In this document: in pieces, positions 33,830 through 42,176 of the stretch
Numbering within the stretch: the first letter of the stretch is position 1
Layout: every line of letters starts with the position of its first letter
Assembly (NCBI RefSeq): GCF_028435365.1
Contig: NZ_JAGTJJ010000025.1
Coordinates: 102,723-166,722 of the forward strand
DNA length: 64,000 nt
Origin: Polyangium jinanense
GTDB taxonomy: Bacteria > Myxococcota > Polyangia > Polyangiales > Polyangiaceae
Direction: 5' to 3'
The notes under the pieces: model-generated
Database searches by the model: none
What the model was told of the DNA's origin: nothing
What the model saw: the letters and a program-made list of their open reading frames with translations, nothing else
Program-made: the position numbers and the translations under genes

Positions 33830-34276
33830 ATGTCGCGATACGAGAGCCGAGACGTCTCCTTCGACGTACCCCGCCACTGGGAGGACCGGACGATGGTGGC
33901 GTTCGCCGCTACCCCGCGGCCCGGACAATCCACGGCGCCGAACGTGGTCATGACGCGCGACGTGCTCTCCCCCGAGGAGACACTCGTGTCCTACGCGGAC
34001 AAGCAGCTCGCCGAGCTCGGCAAGCGCCTCGAAGGGTTCGAGCTCAAGGATCGGAAGGAGCGCACGCTCGGCGGGCAGCCGGGGATCGAGCTGCATTTCA
34101 CGTGGCGCGCGCAGTCGGGCGAGCTCGAGCAGAGGCTCGCGATGGCGCTCGGCCGGCGGCGCACGGTCTTTTGCTTCAATGCGACCGCGGCCAGGGTCGA
34201 CGCGGATCAGATGAACCCGCTCTTCGATCGGATCCTGTCCACGGTGCGTTTCCCCCGCCCGGGGGAGGAGACGTGA
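33830..34276 (+). CDS. EagR/DcrB-like (DUF1795) type VI effector chaperone
   Basis: 148 aa, start ATG after TTTGAGGAGAAC, which overlaps the VgrG stop. The fold signature is the DUF1795 pattern: FDVPRHWEDRTMVAFAA, then VVMTRDVLSPEETLVSYADKQL, an ELHFTW strand, and the final FDRILSTVRF. In type VI loci these proteins hold the membrane-spanning N-termini of PAAR effectors, or the spike, before loading. Its place between VgrG and the PAAR-like gene is the usual order. Whether its client is the PAAR protein or the VgrG extension is open. Confidence 0.85.
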   Translation: MSRYESRDVSFDVPRHWEDRTMVAFAATPRPGQSTAPNVVMTRDVLSPEETLVSYADKQLAELGKRLEGFELKDRKERTLGGQPGIELHFTWRAQSGELEQRLAMALGRRRTVFCFNATAARVDADQMNPLFDRILSTVRFPRPGEET

Positions 34277-34284
34277 GGGCGTAA

Positions 34285-35361
34285 ATGACGACGGGTCATC
34301 TCGCGGCGAAGGTCGGTTCGAGGCTCGCGCACGCGGCGATGCCGCTCGTCACGCCGAGCCAGGCGATGGTCGCGGCGATGCTCGGCAGCGAGGTCGTGGG
34401 CCCGGCGGGGCTCGGCGGCGCGGGCGCGGCGAGCCTCGGGGCGGGCATCGGAGCTGCGCCCGCCGGGACGATGATCTCGATCGTGGACATGGTCCCGATC
34501 CTCACGACGGGCGTCGTGGCCACGGGCGCAGAGGACGTGATGCTCGGGCCGGGGCAGATGGCCGTGCTCGCCCCTTCCCTGCCCCAGCCGTGCGGGCCGC
34601 ACGTGGCGCAGCCGATCGTGGCGGGGAGCCCGAGCGTGCTCGTGCACGGCAAGCAGCTCGTGCGGGTCGGCGACAAGACGAGCTGCGGGGCCACGGTCTG
34701 CGACGGGGTGAAGACCGTCGTCGTGGGCGGCGCGGCCGCGGCGGCGAAGCCGGTCTCGCTTTCCGATCTCGCGGGCTCGCTCGGCGCTGTCGTGCTCGGC
34801 GCGGTGCTCACGAAGACGGGCGCGATCGAGCGGATGAACGAGCTCGGCGCGGCGCTCGTCGAGGGCGCGGAAAAGGTCTCGGCGGCGGCCGACAAGGTCA
34901 CGGGCGCGGTGTCGAAGACGCTCGATAAGGCGCAGTCGAAGGTCGACAAGGCGCTCGACAAAGCGCAGGGCAAGGCGAACGCGGCGCTCGACAAGGTCGA
35001 TACGAAGGTCAACGCGGCCATCGACAAGGTGACGGGCGCGATCGACAAGACCCTCGACAAGGCCGAGGCAAAGTACGAAAAGGCGCTCGATAAGACGGCC
35101 GGCGCGGTCACGGGCACGATCGACAAGGCCACGGCTACCGTGACGGGCACGATCGACAAGGCCACGGGCGCGGTCGACAAGACGCTCGGAAAGGCCCTCG
35201 GCGCCGCGGAGAAGGCGGCCGACAAGGCGGGCGCGGCGGTGGACAAGGTCGCGGGCGCGGCGGGCGCGGCGCTCGGCAAGGTCGGCGATCTCGTGGGCTC
35301 CGTGGGCGGCGCGCTCGAATCGATCCTCGGCGGCGCGCTCCTCTTCGGCGGCGGAAAATAG
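34285..35361 (+). CDS. PAAR-like (DUF4150-type) spike tip protein with helical repeat tail
   Basis: 358 aa. The first about 165 residues are Gly/Ala-rich with PAAR-type elements (VHGKQLVRVGDKTSCGAT...KTVVVGG) that cap a VgrG trimer, plus hydrophobic stretches (GTMISIVDMVPILTTGVVA) that could need the chaperone. Residues about 180-350 are repeats of an 11- to 14-residue unit such as DKATGAVDKTLGKA, Lys/Ala-rich and helical. A short Gly-rich end follows (GALLFGGGK). No catalytic domain is visible, so it may be a pure tip or adaptor. The repeat tail resembles in style, not in sequence detail, the extension of the VgrG two genes upstream. Confidence 0.85.
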   Translation: MTTGHLAAKVGSRLAHAAMPLVTPSQAMVAAMLGSEVVGPAGLGGAGAASLGAGIGAAPAGTMISIVDMVPILTTGVVATGAEDVMLGPGQMAVLAPSLPQPCGPHVAQPIVAGSPSVLVHGKQLVRVGDKTSCGATVCDGVKTVVVGGAAAAAKPVSLSDLAGSLGAVVLGAVLTKTGAIERMNELGAALVEGAEKVSAAADKVTGAVSKTLDKAQSKVDKALDKAQGKANAALDKVDTKVNAAIDKVTGAIDKTLDKAEAKYEKALDKTAGAVTGTIDKATATVTGTIDKATGAVDKTLGKALGAAEKAADKAGAAVDKVAGAAGAALGKVGDLVGSVGGALESILGGALLFGGGK

Positions 35362-35372
35362 GCGCGTCTTCC

Positions 35373-36221
35373 GTGGCCGAAAGGACCGATGTCGCTCGTC
35401 CCAGCAAAAAAAGCAGAGCGCGCCGCGTGATGGCCATCGTCCTCGGGGCGATCGTCGTCGTGTACCTCGTGATCTGCTGGTTCGTGTACACGGCCCAGCG
35501 CCGCATCGTCTTCCCCGCGCCCACGGTGGGTCGCACACCCGCCGGAAACGTTGAGCTCCTACGGATCGAGGGCGGGACGCTCATGCTGTTCCGGCCGCCT
35601 CCGGCGCGTGGCCCCGTGGTCGTGTATTTTCACGGAAACGGCGAGCAGATCGCCGACAGCGCGTGGCTCGCGGATCTCTTCACCCGCGCGGGCGCGGGGT
35701 TCGCGGCGATCGAGTATCCGGGCTACGGGCTCGCGCGCGGCCTCGGCGAGCCGAGCGAGAAAGCGCTCTTCGACGCGGCCGAGCGCGGGATCGGGCACCT
35801 CGTCGAGCACCGGGGGATCCTGCGGAACGAGGTCGTGCTCGCGGGACAATCGCTCGGCACGGGCGTGGCGATGGAGATGGCCGCGCGAGGCCACGGTGTG
35901 CGCGTCCTGCTCCTTTGCCCCTTCACGTCGCTCGCCGACGTGGGCGCGCGAATCTTCCCGTTCTTGCCGGTGCGACTCCTCTTGCAGGATCGATTCGACT
36001 CCGCCGCGCGGGCCTCGAACGTGAACGTGCCCGTCCTCGTCGTGCATGGCACCGACGACGAGCTCATCCCCGTGGATCACGGCCAAAAGCTCGCCGCGCG
36101 CCTCCCGCGCGGCCGGTTCCTGAGCGTCGCGGGCGCGCACCACAACGATCTCTGGCTCTTCGACGAGGTCGAAGCGGAGGCCGTTCCGTTCGTGCTCGGA
36201 AAACACGACGACGCGCCCTGA
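35373..36221 (+). CDS. Membrane-anchored alpha/beta hydrolase (ABHD12/BEM46-like)
   Basis: 282 aa from a GTG at 35373. A short Lys-rich head is followed by one transmembrane helix (VMAIVLGAIVVVYLVICWFV). The hydrolase core has an oxyanion HG motif (VVYFHGNGEQ), the nucleophile elbow GQSLG, an Asp in VVHGTDDELIP and a His in GAHHND, so the triad is complete. It starts 12 bp after the PAAR-like stop, so it may be co-expressed and could be a type VI cargo or a housekeeping lipase or esterase. Most ABHD12-like bacterial proteins are not type VI effectors, so the first idea is only a possibility. Confidence 0.87.
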   Translation: MAERTDVARPSKKSRARRVMAIVLGAIVVVYLVICWFVYTAQRRIVFPAPTVGRTPAGNVELLRIEGGTLMLFRPPPARGPVVVYFHGNGEQIADSAWLADLFTRAGAGFAAIEYPGYGLARGLGEPSEKALFDAAERGIGHLVEHRGILRNEVVLAGQSLGTGVAMEMAARGHGVRVLLLCPFTSLADVGARIFPFLPVRLLLQDRFDSAARASNVNVPVLVVHGTDDELIPVDHGQKLAARLPRGRFLSVAGAHHNDLWLFDEVEAEAVPFVLGKHDDAP

Positions 36222-36230
36222 GCGCGCCTT

Positions 36231-36563
36231 TCAATCGTCGTCCGGTTCGACCGTGAGTCGGAGCGGCATCCCGTACTCACGCGCGTGCTCCTGGACGAGC
36301 TTCGCCTTCGTCTCGGCGACGTCTTTCGTGTAGACGCCGGCCACGCCGCGGCCCGTGCTGTGCACGACGAGCATGAAGCTCAGCGCCGACGTCTCATCCA
36401 TGTGGAAGAAGCGGACGAGCACGTCGACCACGAACCATTTCGTCGTGTAGTTGTCGTTGTGGAAGACGACCTGCCAGCGCTTCGCCTTCTCGACCTTGCG
36501 CTTTTGCTCGGTGGCGAGGTCGGAATCCGTGTCGTCGCTCCGTCGCTTCGGGTCGTTCGCCAT
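36231..36563 (-). CDS. clpS: ATP-dependent Clp protease adaptor ClpS
   Basis: 110 aa from the ATG at 36563. The core [20 protein letters not shown], then [21 protein letters not shown], is the ClpS fold that binds N-degrons and passes them to ClpA. The binding-pocket Asn-Asp is kept but the next Asp is Asn, and the position usually held by the gatekeeper Met is Lys (HNDNYTTK against HNDDYTxM). This might alter which N-terminal residues are recognised. No clpA gene is present in the window. It is convergent with the hydrolase gene. Confidence 0.93.
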   Translation of the reverse strand: MANDPKRRSDDTDSDLATEQKRKVEKAKRWQVVFHNDNYTTKWFVVDVLVRFFHMDETSALSFMLVVHSTGRGVAGVYTKDVAETKAKLVQEHAREYGMPLRLTVEPDDD

Positions 36564-36634
36564 GCCGAGCGGGGATCTTATCCGCGCGCCCGCCCTCCAC
36601 AAGCCTCGCCGCGCCGCATGCGCTAGGCTCGGGC

Positions 36635-37501
36635 GTGGCCTCGTCGCTCTCCGCGTCTTCCAGCCCCGAAGCGAACGACCTCGCCCCCGCCTCGCGCCTC
36701 GCTCGTCTGCTCGACGGCCGCCGCGTCGTCGCGCTTGCCGGCGCGGGCATGAGCACGGAGTCGGGCATTCCCGATTATCGAGGCCCCGAGACCGCGCGCC
36801 GCGCCCGCAATCCCATGCAAGCGCAACAGTTCCTGCACGAGCCCGCCTCGCGGGCGCGCTACTGGGCGCGCAGCATGAACGGCTGGCCGAGGATCGCCGC
36901 GGCCCGGCCGAACCCGGCGCACGCCGCGCTCGCCGCGCTCGAACGGGCGGGCCGACTCGCGGGCACGATCACGCAAAACGTCGACGGGCTGCATCAGGCC
37001 GCGGGCAGCGAGCGCGTGGTCGAGCTGCACGGCGCGCTCGCCCGCGTTCGTTGTCTCGGCTGCGGGACGATCGAGCCGCGCGCCGCTTTGCAGGAGCGCC
37101 TCATCGCGGAAAACCCTTCGTTCTACAGGTGGGGCACGGCCCTCGCGCCCGACGGCGACGCCGACCTCGATCACGACGCCTTCACCGATTTCCACGTCCC
37201 CGTTTGTCTCGGCTGTGGCGGCACGCTCAAGCCCGACGTCGTCTTTTTTGGCGAGAACGTGCCGGCGCGCGTCACGGAGGCCGCGTGGGCGCTCTTCGAC
37301 GAGGCCGAGGCGCTGCTCGTCGTGGGTTCGTCGCTCACGGTGTTCTCGGGGTATCGGTTCGTGCGCCGCGCGAGCGAACGGGGTGTGCCCGTGGCCATCG
37401 TGAACCTCGGCCCGACGCGCGGCGACGAACACGCTGCCATTCGCGTGGACGCACGCCTCGGCGAGCTCTTGCCGCACCTCGCGGCGACGCTCGGCGCGTG
37501 A
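36635..37501 (+). CDS. Sir2-family NAD-dependent protein deacylase
   Basis: 288 aa from a GTG at 36635. All sirtuin marks are present: [15 protein letters not shown] (NAD loop), TQNVDGLH, catalytic His in VVELHGAL, two zinc Cys pairs (CLGCG and VCLGCGG), and [13 protein letters not shown]. The pattern fits the class II (SIRT4-like) branch. Expected role: removal of acyl groups from lysines using NAD. It is divergent from clpS with a 71-bp gap. Confidence 0.94.
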   Translation: MASSLSASSSPEANDLAPASRLARLLDGRRVVALAGAGMSTESGIPDYRGPETARRARNPMQAQQFLHEPASRARYWARSMNGWPRIAAARPNPAHAALAALERAGRLAGTITQNVDGLHQAAGSERVVELHGALARVRCLGCGTIEPRAALQERLIAENPSFYRWGTALAPDGDADLDHDAFTDFHVPVCLGCGGTLKPDVVFFGENVPARVTEAAWALFDEAEALLVVGSSLTVFSGYRFVRRASERGVPVAIVNLGPTRGDEHAAIRVDARLGELLPHLAATLGA

Positions 37502-37626
37502 GGTCCCGCGCGTCGGGTCTCCCTGGTAACGCCAAGAACCAGCCCCGGTAAATCGAGTGACCAAACCGCCTTGATTCCAGACAGCCTTCATGCATCATGG
37601 AAGGTTGGCACTGGAGGCGCTCACTC

Positions 37627-40600
37627 ATGGCTTATGGTTCCGGACCGGCGAGAACCCCGTTATCCTGGGGGTTGCTCCCCCTTTACGTGGTGCCTTTTTT
37701 CTTTCTGCTTCTGGCCTGCAGCCAGGGTTCTGAAGATCTTCCTCCGCGCGACTCGGACCCGTCGATGGGCGGCGACAATGGCGTGGGGGGCACGGGGGAA
37801 GGCGGTTCCGGGGGCGAAGGCGGATCGGGCGGCGCGCCGGCGCTTTGCCAGGAGGGCCAGAAGAAGGCGTGCACCGTGGTGCTCGGCGAGCACAATGGCG
37901 TGAAATCGTGCTTCAAGGGCGTCAACGTCTGCACGAATGGCAAATGGGGGCCGTGTCAGGAGGACAAATCTTCCCTCGCCCCGGGCAGCGCTCCCAGTGA
38001 AAAACCCGCCCCTCCGGGCAGCAGCGTCCTCGCCGATTGCGCGAACAACCCCTGTGATCCCTCGTGCCAGGTCTTCGACGAGGATCCGCCCGGCGGGCTG
38101 AAGCCGTTCGCGCAGACGCCCATTTTCTCCTGGCAGACGGGTGATCTCGGCAATTATCCGCCGGACCTCGTCGCGCAGGGCGTGGGCCAGCCTTGTGACG
38201 AGGGCGTCGATTGCCAGTTCAATCAATACTGCTCGGCGCCGGTGTTCGGCACGTGCAACCACAACAAGTGCGCCGTCGGCGATCCGCTTGGGTATGGCTG
38301 CGATCCCTGCGTGGACGAGATCTGCGCCATCGACCCGACGTGCTGCGAGACGTCGTACGGCGGGACGTGCGCCCACGATTACTGCGAGGCCGGCGCGAAG
38401 CTCACGGACGGCTGCGATCCGTGCGTCAGCGCGATCTGCGACGTCGATCCCAAGTGTTGCGGCCTGCCGACGTGGGGCACGTGCAGCCACGACTATTGCA
38501 AGACGGGCGGCTCGCTCACGACGGCGTGTGATCCGTGCGCGGCGACCGTCTGCGCCGACGATCCGAAATGCTGCAACCTGGGCACGACCGGCACGTGCTC
38601 GCACGGGTATTGCTCGGCGGGCACCGCGCTCGTCCCGGGCTGCCATTCGTGCGTGGCCGACATCTGCGCCGCCGAGCCGAAGTGTTGCGACTTCACGCCC
38701 GGCACGGTCGCCTGCGCGCACGACTACTGCATCACGGGCTCGAAGCTCAATACGGCCTGTGATCCGTGCGTCGCCGCGGTGTGCGCCGCGCAGCCGAGCT
38801 GCTGCAGCGGAAGCTGGACGTCGGCCTGCGTGAACCTCGTCGCGTCGGTTTGCCAGCAGAACGACAAGTGCCCTTCGCCGAAATGGACCTCGTCCTGCGT
38901 CGACAAGGTCACGACCGTCTGCGGCAACTCGTGCACCGCGGGCTGGGCGCAGCGGTGCGTCGACAAGGTCCCTGCCTTGTGCGGCAAATCCTGCGATCCG
39001 GCGAGCTGGACCGCGGACTGCGTGGACAAGGTCGGCAGCGTGTGCGGCAAATCGTGCGGGCCGTTCGCGTGGGACTCGGCCTGCGTGGGCATGGTCGACA
39101 CCGTCTGCGGCGCGAAGTGTCATCAAGATCCGCCTTGCTCCCACAACAAGTGCGACTCGGGCGGGAAGCTCGATCCAGCGTGCGATTCGTGCGTCGCCAC
39201 GATCTGCCAGGAGCTGCCCGATTGCTGCAACGTCGCCTGGACGAACCTCTGCGTCGACCGTGTGAAGACGCTGTGCGGCCAGGGTTGTCCGGTCAAGGGT
39301 GACTGCGTGCCGTGGTTGCCCGGCCAAACCGATCCGGAGTGCGCCGGCTACGACCTGTCGATCGGCGTCCCCTGCAGCGGGTCGGTGCCGGTGTGCAACC
39401 ACGGAAACACCGCGGTCCCGGCGGGCGTGAAGCTCATCCATTACGCCGCGGGCTCCGGCCAGTTTGGCCAATGCAACCCGAACCAGGCGCTCGCCGGCAT
39501 CCAGAGCTGCACGACGCCGAGCGCCATCCCGCCCGGGAAATGCATCAACGTCCCGGCCGCGAGCTGCGGCCTGGGCGCCTCGAAGCGCGAGATCATGGTG
39601 AACCCGCCGAGCTACGGCGGCTACACGCAGCTCGACGAATGCCAGTGCCTCGACAACTGGGCGTCGTTCGCGCCGAACGTCGCCTGCGGCGCGCCGAGCT
39701 GCTCGAATACGACGACCGCGACGGTCAAGCGCGTGAACATGTTTGTCGCCCTCGACCGCTCGGGCTCGATGACCACGGACATCGGCGGCGGCGAGACGCG
39801 CTGGTCGGCGACCGTGAAGGCGCTGAAGAAATTCTTCCAGGACCCCGGCTCCGCCGGCCTCGGCGTCGCGCTCCGGTTCTGGCCCGACAACGCGCCGGTC
39901 TCGGGCTGCAACGATACGACCTGCAGCGCCACGGCCTGCCGGTCGCCGCTCGTCGACGTCGGCATTCTGACGCTGCAATCGGCGCCGGCCGACGCCCAGG
40001 AGAAGAAGCTCGTCGACGCCCTGAACGCGAAATCGCCGAACGGCAACACGCCCATGTACCCCGCGCTCTCGGGCGCGACGCAATGGGCCGTCAATTACAA
40101 GAACGCGAACCCGAACGAGGACGCCATCGTGGTCTTCGCGACCGACGGCGATCCGGTCGGCTGCAACGAGGACGAGACGGCGATCTCCGACCTCGCGGCC
40201 AATGCGTTCTCGACGAAGGGGGTCAAGACGTACGCGATCGGCATCCAGGGCGCGAACCAGACGTTCATGAACCTGATCGCGTCGAAGGGCGGCACGAAAA
40301 AAGGCTTTTTCGTCGCGCCGGGCGGGAACGTCGAGAACGAGCTGCTCTCGGCGCTGATCCAGATCAAGGGTGATACGCTCTCCTGCGATTTCGTGGTCCC
40401 GAGCGGCGGCGTTTACGATCCGAGCGCCGCGAAGGTCACCTTCCAGCCGACCTCGGGCGCGCCGGTGGTCCTCGGCAATGTCGCCTCCGGGGCGGCCTGC
40501 GGGGCGGGCTGGTATTACGACGACCCGGCAAACCCGGCACAGCTCAAGCTCTGCCCCTCGACCTGCCAGACGGTCTTGAACGACGCGGGCACCAAGCTCT

Positions 40601-41010
40601 CCGTCGATCTCGGCTGCCCCGGCGGATACGATCCCGCGACGTACACGTACAAATACGAGGCAGAGTGCCCGCAGGGAACCAAGGTGCAATGGGGCTTCCT
40701 CGCGTACGACACGCTCACGGCCGCCGATACGAACGTCGTCTGGAAGGCGCGCACGGCGAACGCGGAGCCGGCCCTCGCTGCCGCGATGTACAAGGCCCTC
40801 GCGACCGCGAAGGCCTCGCCCGACACGCAGGTTTGTCCGATGGGCGGTCCGGCGCCGTGCCCGATCTCCCTCTACGACAAACTGGGCCAGGCCGACGCGC
40901 GGCAGAGCCACCTCGAGCTCTCGATCACCTTGAATCCCGCGTCGAACAAGAGCGCGGCGGCCATCGTGAAGAGCTGGGACCTCAGCTACTCCTGCCTGGA
41001 CTCCGAATGA
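37627..41010 (+). CDS. Large Cys-rich lipoprotein with von Willebrand A domain
   Basis: 1127 aa. The ATG at 37627 follows GGAGGCGCTCACTC. The lipobox is FFFLLLACSQ. After a Gly-rich linker there are five to six 45-residue repeats with CDPCVxxIC, DPxCC and TCxHDYC patterns (residues about 210-400), then CxxWTxxCVDKV repeats (400-550). A VWA domain follows at about 705-900 with an intact MIDAS (DRSGSM) and a second motif TDGDPVG. A beta-rich C-terminal part contains more Cys. MIDAS proteins bind ligands or matrix through a metal ion, so adhesion or sensing at the cell surface is likely. It overlaps the next gene by four bases. Confidence 0.85.
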   Translation: MAYGSGPARTPLSWGLLPLYVVPFFFLLLACSQGSEDLPPRDSDPSMGGDNGVGGTGEGGSGGEGGSGGAPALCQEGQKKACTVVLGEHNGVKSCFKGVNVCTNGKWGPCQEDKSSLAPGSAPSEKPAPPGSSVLADCANNPCDPSCQVFDEDPPGGLKPFAQTPIFSWQTGDLGNYPPDLVAQGVGQPCDEGVDCQFNQYCSAPVFGTCNHNKCAVGDPLGYGCDPCVDEICAIDPTCCETSYGGTCAHDYCEAGAKLTDGCDPCVSAICDVDPKCCGLPTWGTCSHDYCKTGGSLTTACDPCAATVCADDPKCCNLGTTGTCSHGYCSAGTALVPGCHSCVADICAAEPKCCDFTPGTVACAHDYCITGSKLNTACDPCVAAVCAAQPSCCSGSWTSACVNLVASVCQQNDKCPSPKWTSSCVDKVTTVCGNSCTAGWAQRCVDKVPALCGKSCDPASWTADCVDKVGSVCGKSCGPFAWDSACVGMVDTVCGAKCHQDPPCSHNKCDSGGKLDPACDSCVATICQELPDCCNVAWTNLCVDRVKTLCGQGCPVKGDCVPWLPGQTDPECAGYDLSIGVPCSGSVPVCNHGNTAVPAGVKLIHYAAGSGQFGQCNPNQALAGIQSCTTPSAIPPGKCINVPAASCGLGASKREIMVNPPSYGGYTQLDECQCLDNWASFAPNVACGAPSCSNTTTATVKRVNMFVALDRSGSMTTDIGGGETRWSATVKALKKFFQDPGSAGLGVALRFWPDNAPVSGCNDTTCSATACRSPLVDVGILTLQSAPADAQEKKLVDALNAKSPNGNTPMYPALSGATQWAVNYKNANPNEDAIVVFATDGDPVGCNEDETAISDLAANAFSTKGVKTYAIGIQGANQTFMNLIASKGGTKKGFFVAPGGNVENELLSALIQIKGDTLSCDFVVPSGGVYDPSAAKVTFQPTSGAPVVLGNVASGAACGAGWYYDDPANPAQLKLCPSTCQTVLNDAGTKLSVDLGCPGGYDPATYTYKYEAECPQGTKVQWGFLAYDTLTAADTNVVWKARTANAEPALAAAMYKALATAKASPDTQVCPMGGPAPCPISLYDKLGQADARQSHLELSITLNPASNKSAAAIVKSWDLSYSCLDSE

Positions 41011-42158
41011 AACGAACGATTCTCGTGCTTGGTCTTTTCGTGACGGCCCTCGCCGCGTGCGGCGAGGGCGCGGGCCTCCCGCCGCGCAGCAATGCAGCTT
41101 CGAGCGGCACGTCCGGCGCGGGCCCGGGGGGCGCGGGCGGGCAAGGCGGAGCGGGCGGCATCGGCGGCGCCGGCGGTGTCGGTGGCGCGGGTGGACAAGG
41201 CGGCGCGGGTGGCAAACCCGCGCCCGTCTGCGGCGATGACGCGCTCGATCCCGACGAGGAATGCGACGACGGGAACGGCGACGCCGGTGACGGTTGCTCG
41301 CCGGAATGCACCGTGGAGCTCGGTGAAATCGAGCCGAACGACACGCCCGGCCAGGCGAGCCCCTACAAGGACCCCTTCCCGGCGAAAATAAATCCTGAAG
41401 GCGACGTCGATTTCGTCTCCTTCACGGTCGCGGCCGCGAATACGAGCGTGATCGCGCGTATCCTCGACGTCGGCGATGGCGGCTGTGCCACGGGCGCGAT
41501 CGACACGGTCCTCGAAATCCGCGCGGCAGACGGGACCACCATCCTCGCGAGCGACGACGACGCCGGGGAAGGAGCCTGCTCGCGCGCGGTCCTGCCGAGC
41601 CTCACGCCCGGGGCTTATCTCGCGCGCATCGTGGCCTCGGCGTCCGCGTCGAGCCCCACGTTCGTGTATCGATTGCGCATCGACCAGGTCGTCGACGTCT
41701 GCGGCGACGGGCAGAAGACGCCCGCCGAGGCCTGCGACGACGGCAATACGGCGCCGGGCGACGGGTGCAGCCCGACCTGCTCGATCGAGATCACGGAGAC
41801 CGAGCCCAACGGCACCGCCGCGACGGCCGACGCCTTTTTGGAGCCGTGGAACGGGGTGCTCACGCCGCTCGGCGATGTCGACGTGGTGTCCGTGGTCCTG
41901 AGCGCGCCCGCGGCGAGCCTGACGGCGACCACGACCGATCAAGGCACGAATGCCTGCGCCGCGAAGACGCTCGACACGATCGTCGACATCCTCGCGCCCA
42001 ACGGCACGACCGTGCTCGCCACGGGCGACGACATCGTGGGCAACTGCGGATCCGCGCTTGCGATGAACCTCGCGGCGGGCACGTATTTCGTGCGCATGCG
42101 CGGCGGCTCCCTCGCCAAAAACCCGAGCCCGTACGGCCTTCAGATCGTCATCCAGTAG
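41007..42158 (+). CDS. DUF4215 Cys-rich / pre-peptidase C-terminal (PPC) domain lipoprotein
   Basis: 383 aa, ATG overlapping the VWA gene stop as ATGA. The lipobox is TALAACGE, followed by a GGAGG-type Gly linker. Two units follow, each made of a DUF4215 repeat (CGDDALDPDEECDDGNGDAG, then DGCSPEC) and a PPC beta-sandwich (EPNDTPGQASP...GDVDFVSFTV; EPNGTAATADA...GDVDVVSVVL). PPC domains usually sit in secreted proteases or bind polymers. No catalytic domain is present. Coupling with the VWA lipoprotein suggests that both act together at the surface. Confidence 0.86.
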   Translation: MKRTILVLGLFVTALAACGEGAGLPPRSNAASSGTSGAGPGGAGGQGGAGGIGGAGGVGGAGGQGGAGGKPAPVCGDDALDPDEECDDGNGDAGDGCSPECTVELGEIEPNDTPGQASPYKDPFPAKINPEGDVDFVSFTVAAANTSVIARILDVGDGGCATGAIDTVLEIRAADGTTILASDDDAGEGACSRAVLPSLTPGAYLARIVASASASSPTFVYRLRIDQVVDVCGDGQKTPAEACDDGNTAPGDGCSPTCSIEITETEPNGTAATADAFLEPWNGVLTPLGDVDVVSVVLSAPAASLTATTTDQGTNACAAKTLDTIVDILAPNGTTVLATGDDIVGNCGSALAMNLAAGTYFVRMRGGSLAKNPSPYGLQIVIQ

Positions 42159-42176
42159 GTTTTCCTCGCGAACGCG

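Noticed and set aside
35373..36221. Alpha/beta hydrolase as a proven type VI effector
   Set aside because: Only position supports it; it has a normal N-terminal membrane anchor and belongs to a widespread housekeeping family.
37660..40911. 1083-codon frame opposite the VWA lipoprotein
   Set aside because: Arg/Ala/Val-rich shadow; the sense frame has a ribosome site, lipobox and VWA motifs.
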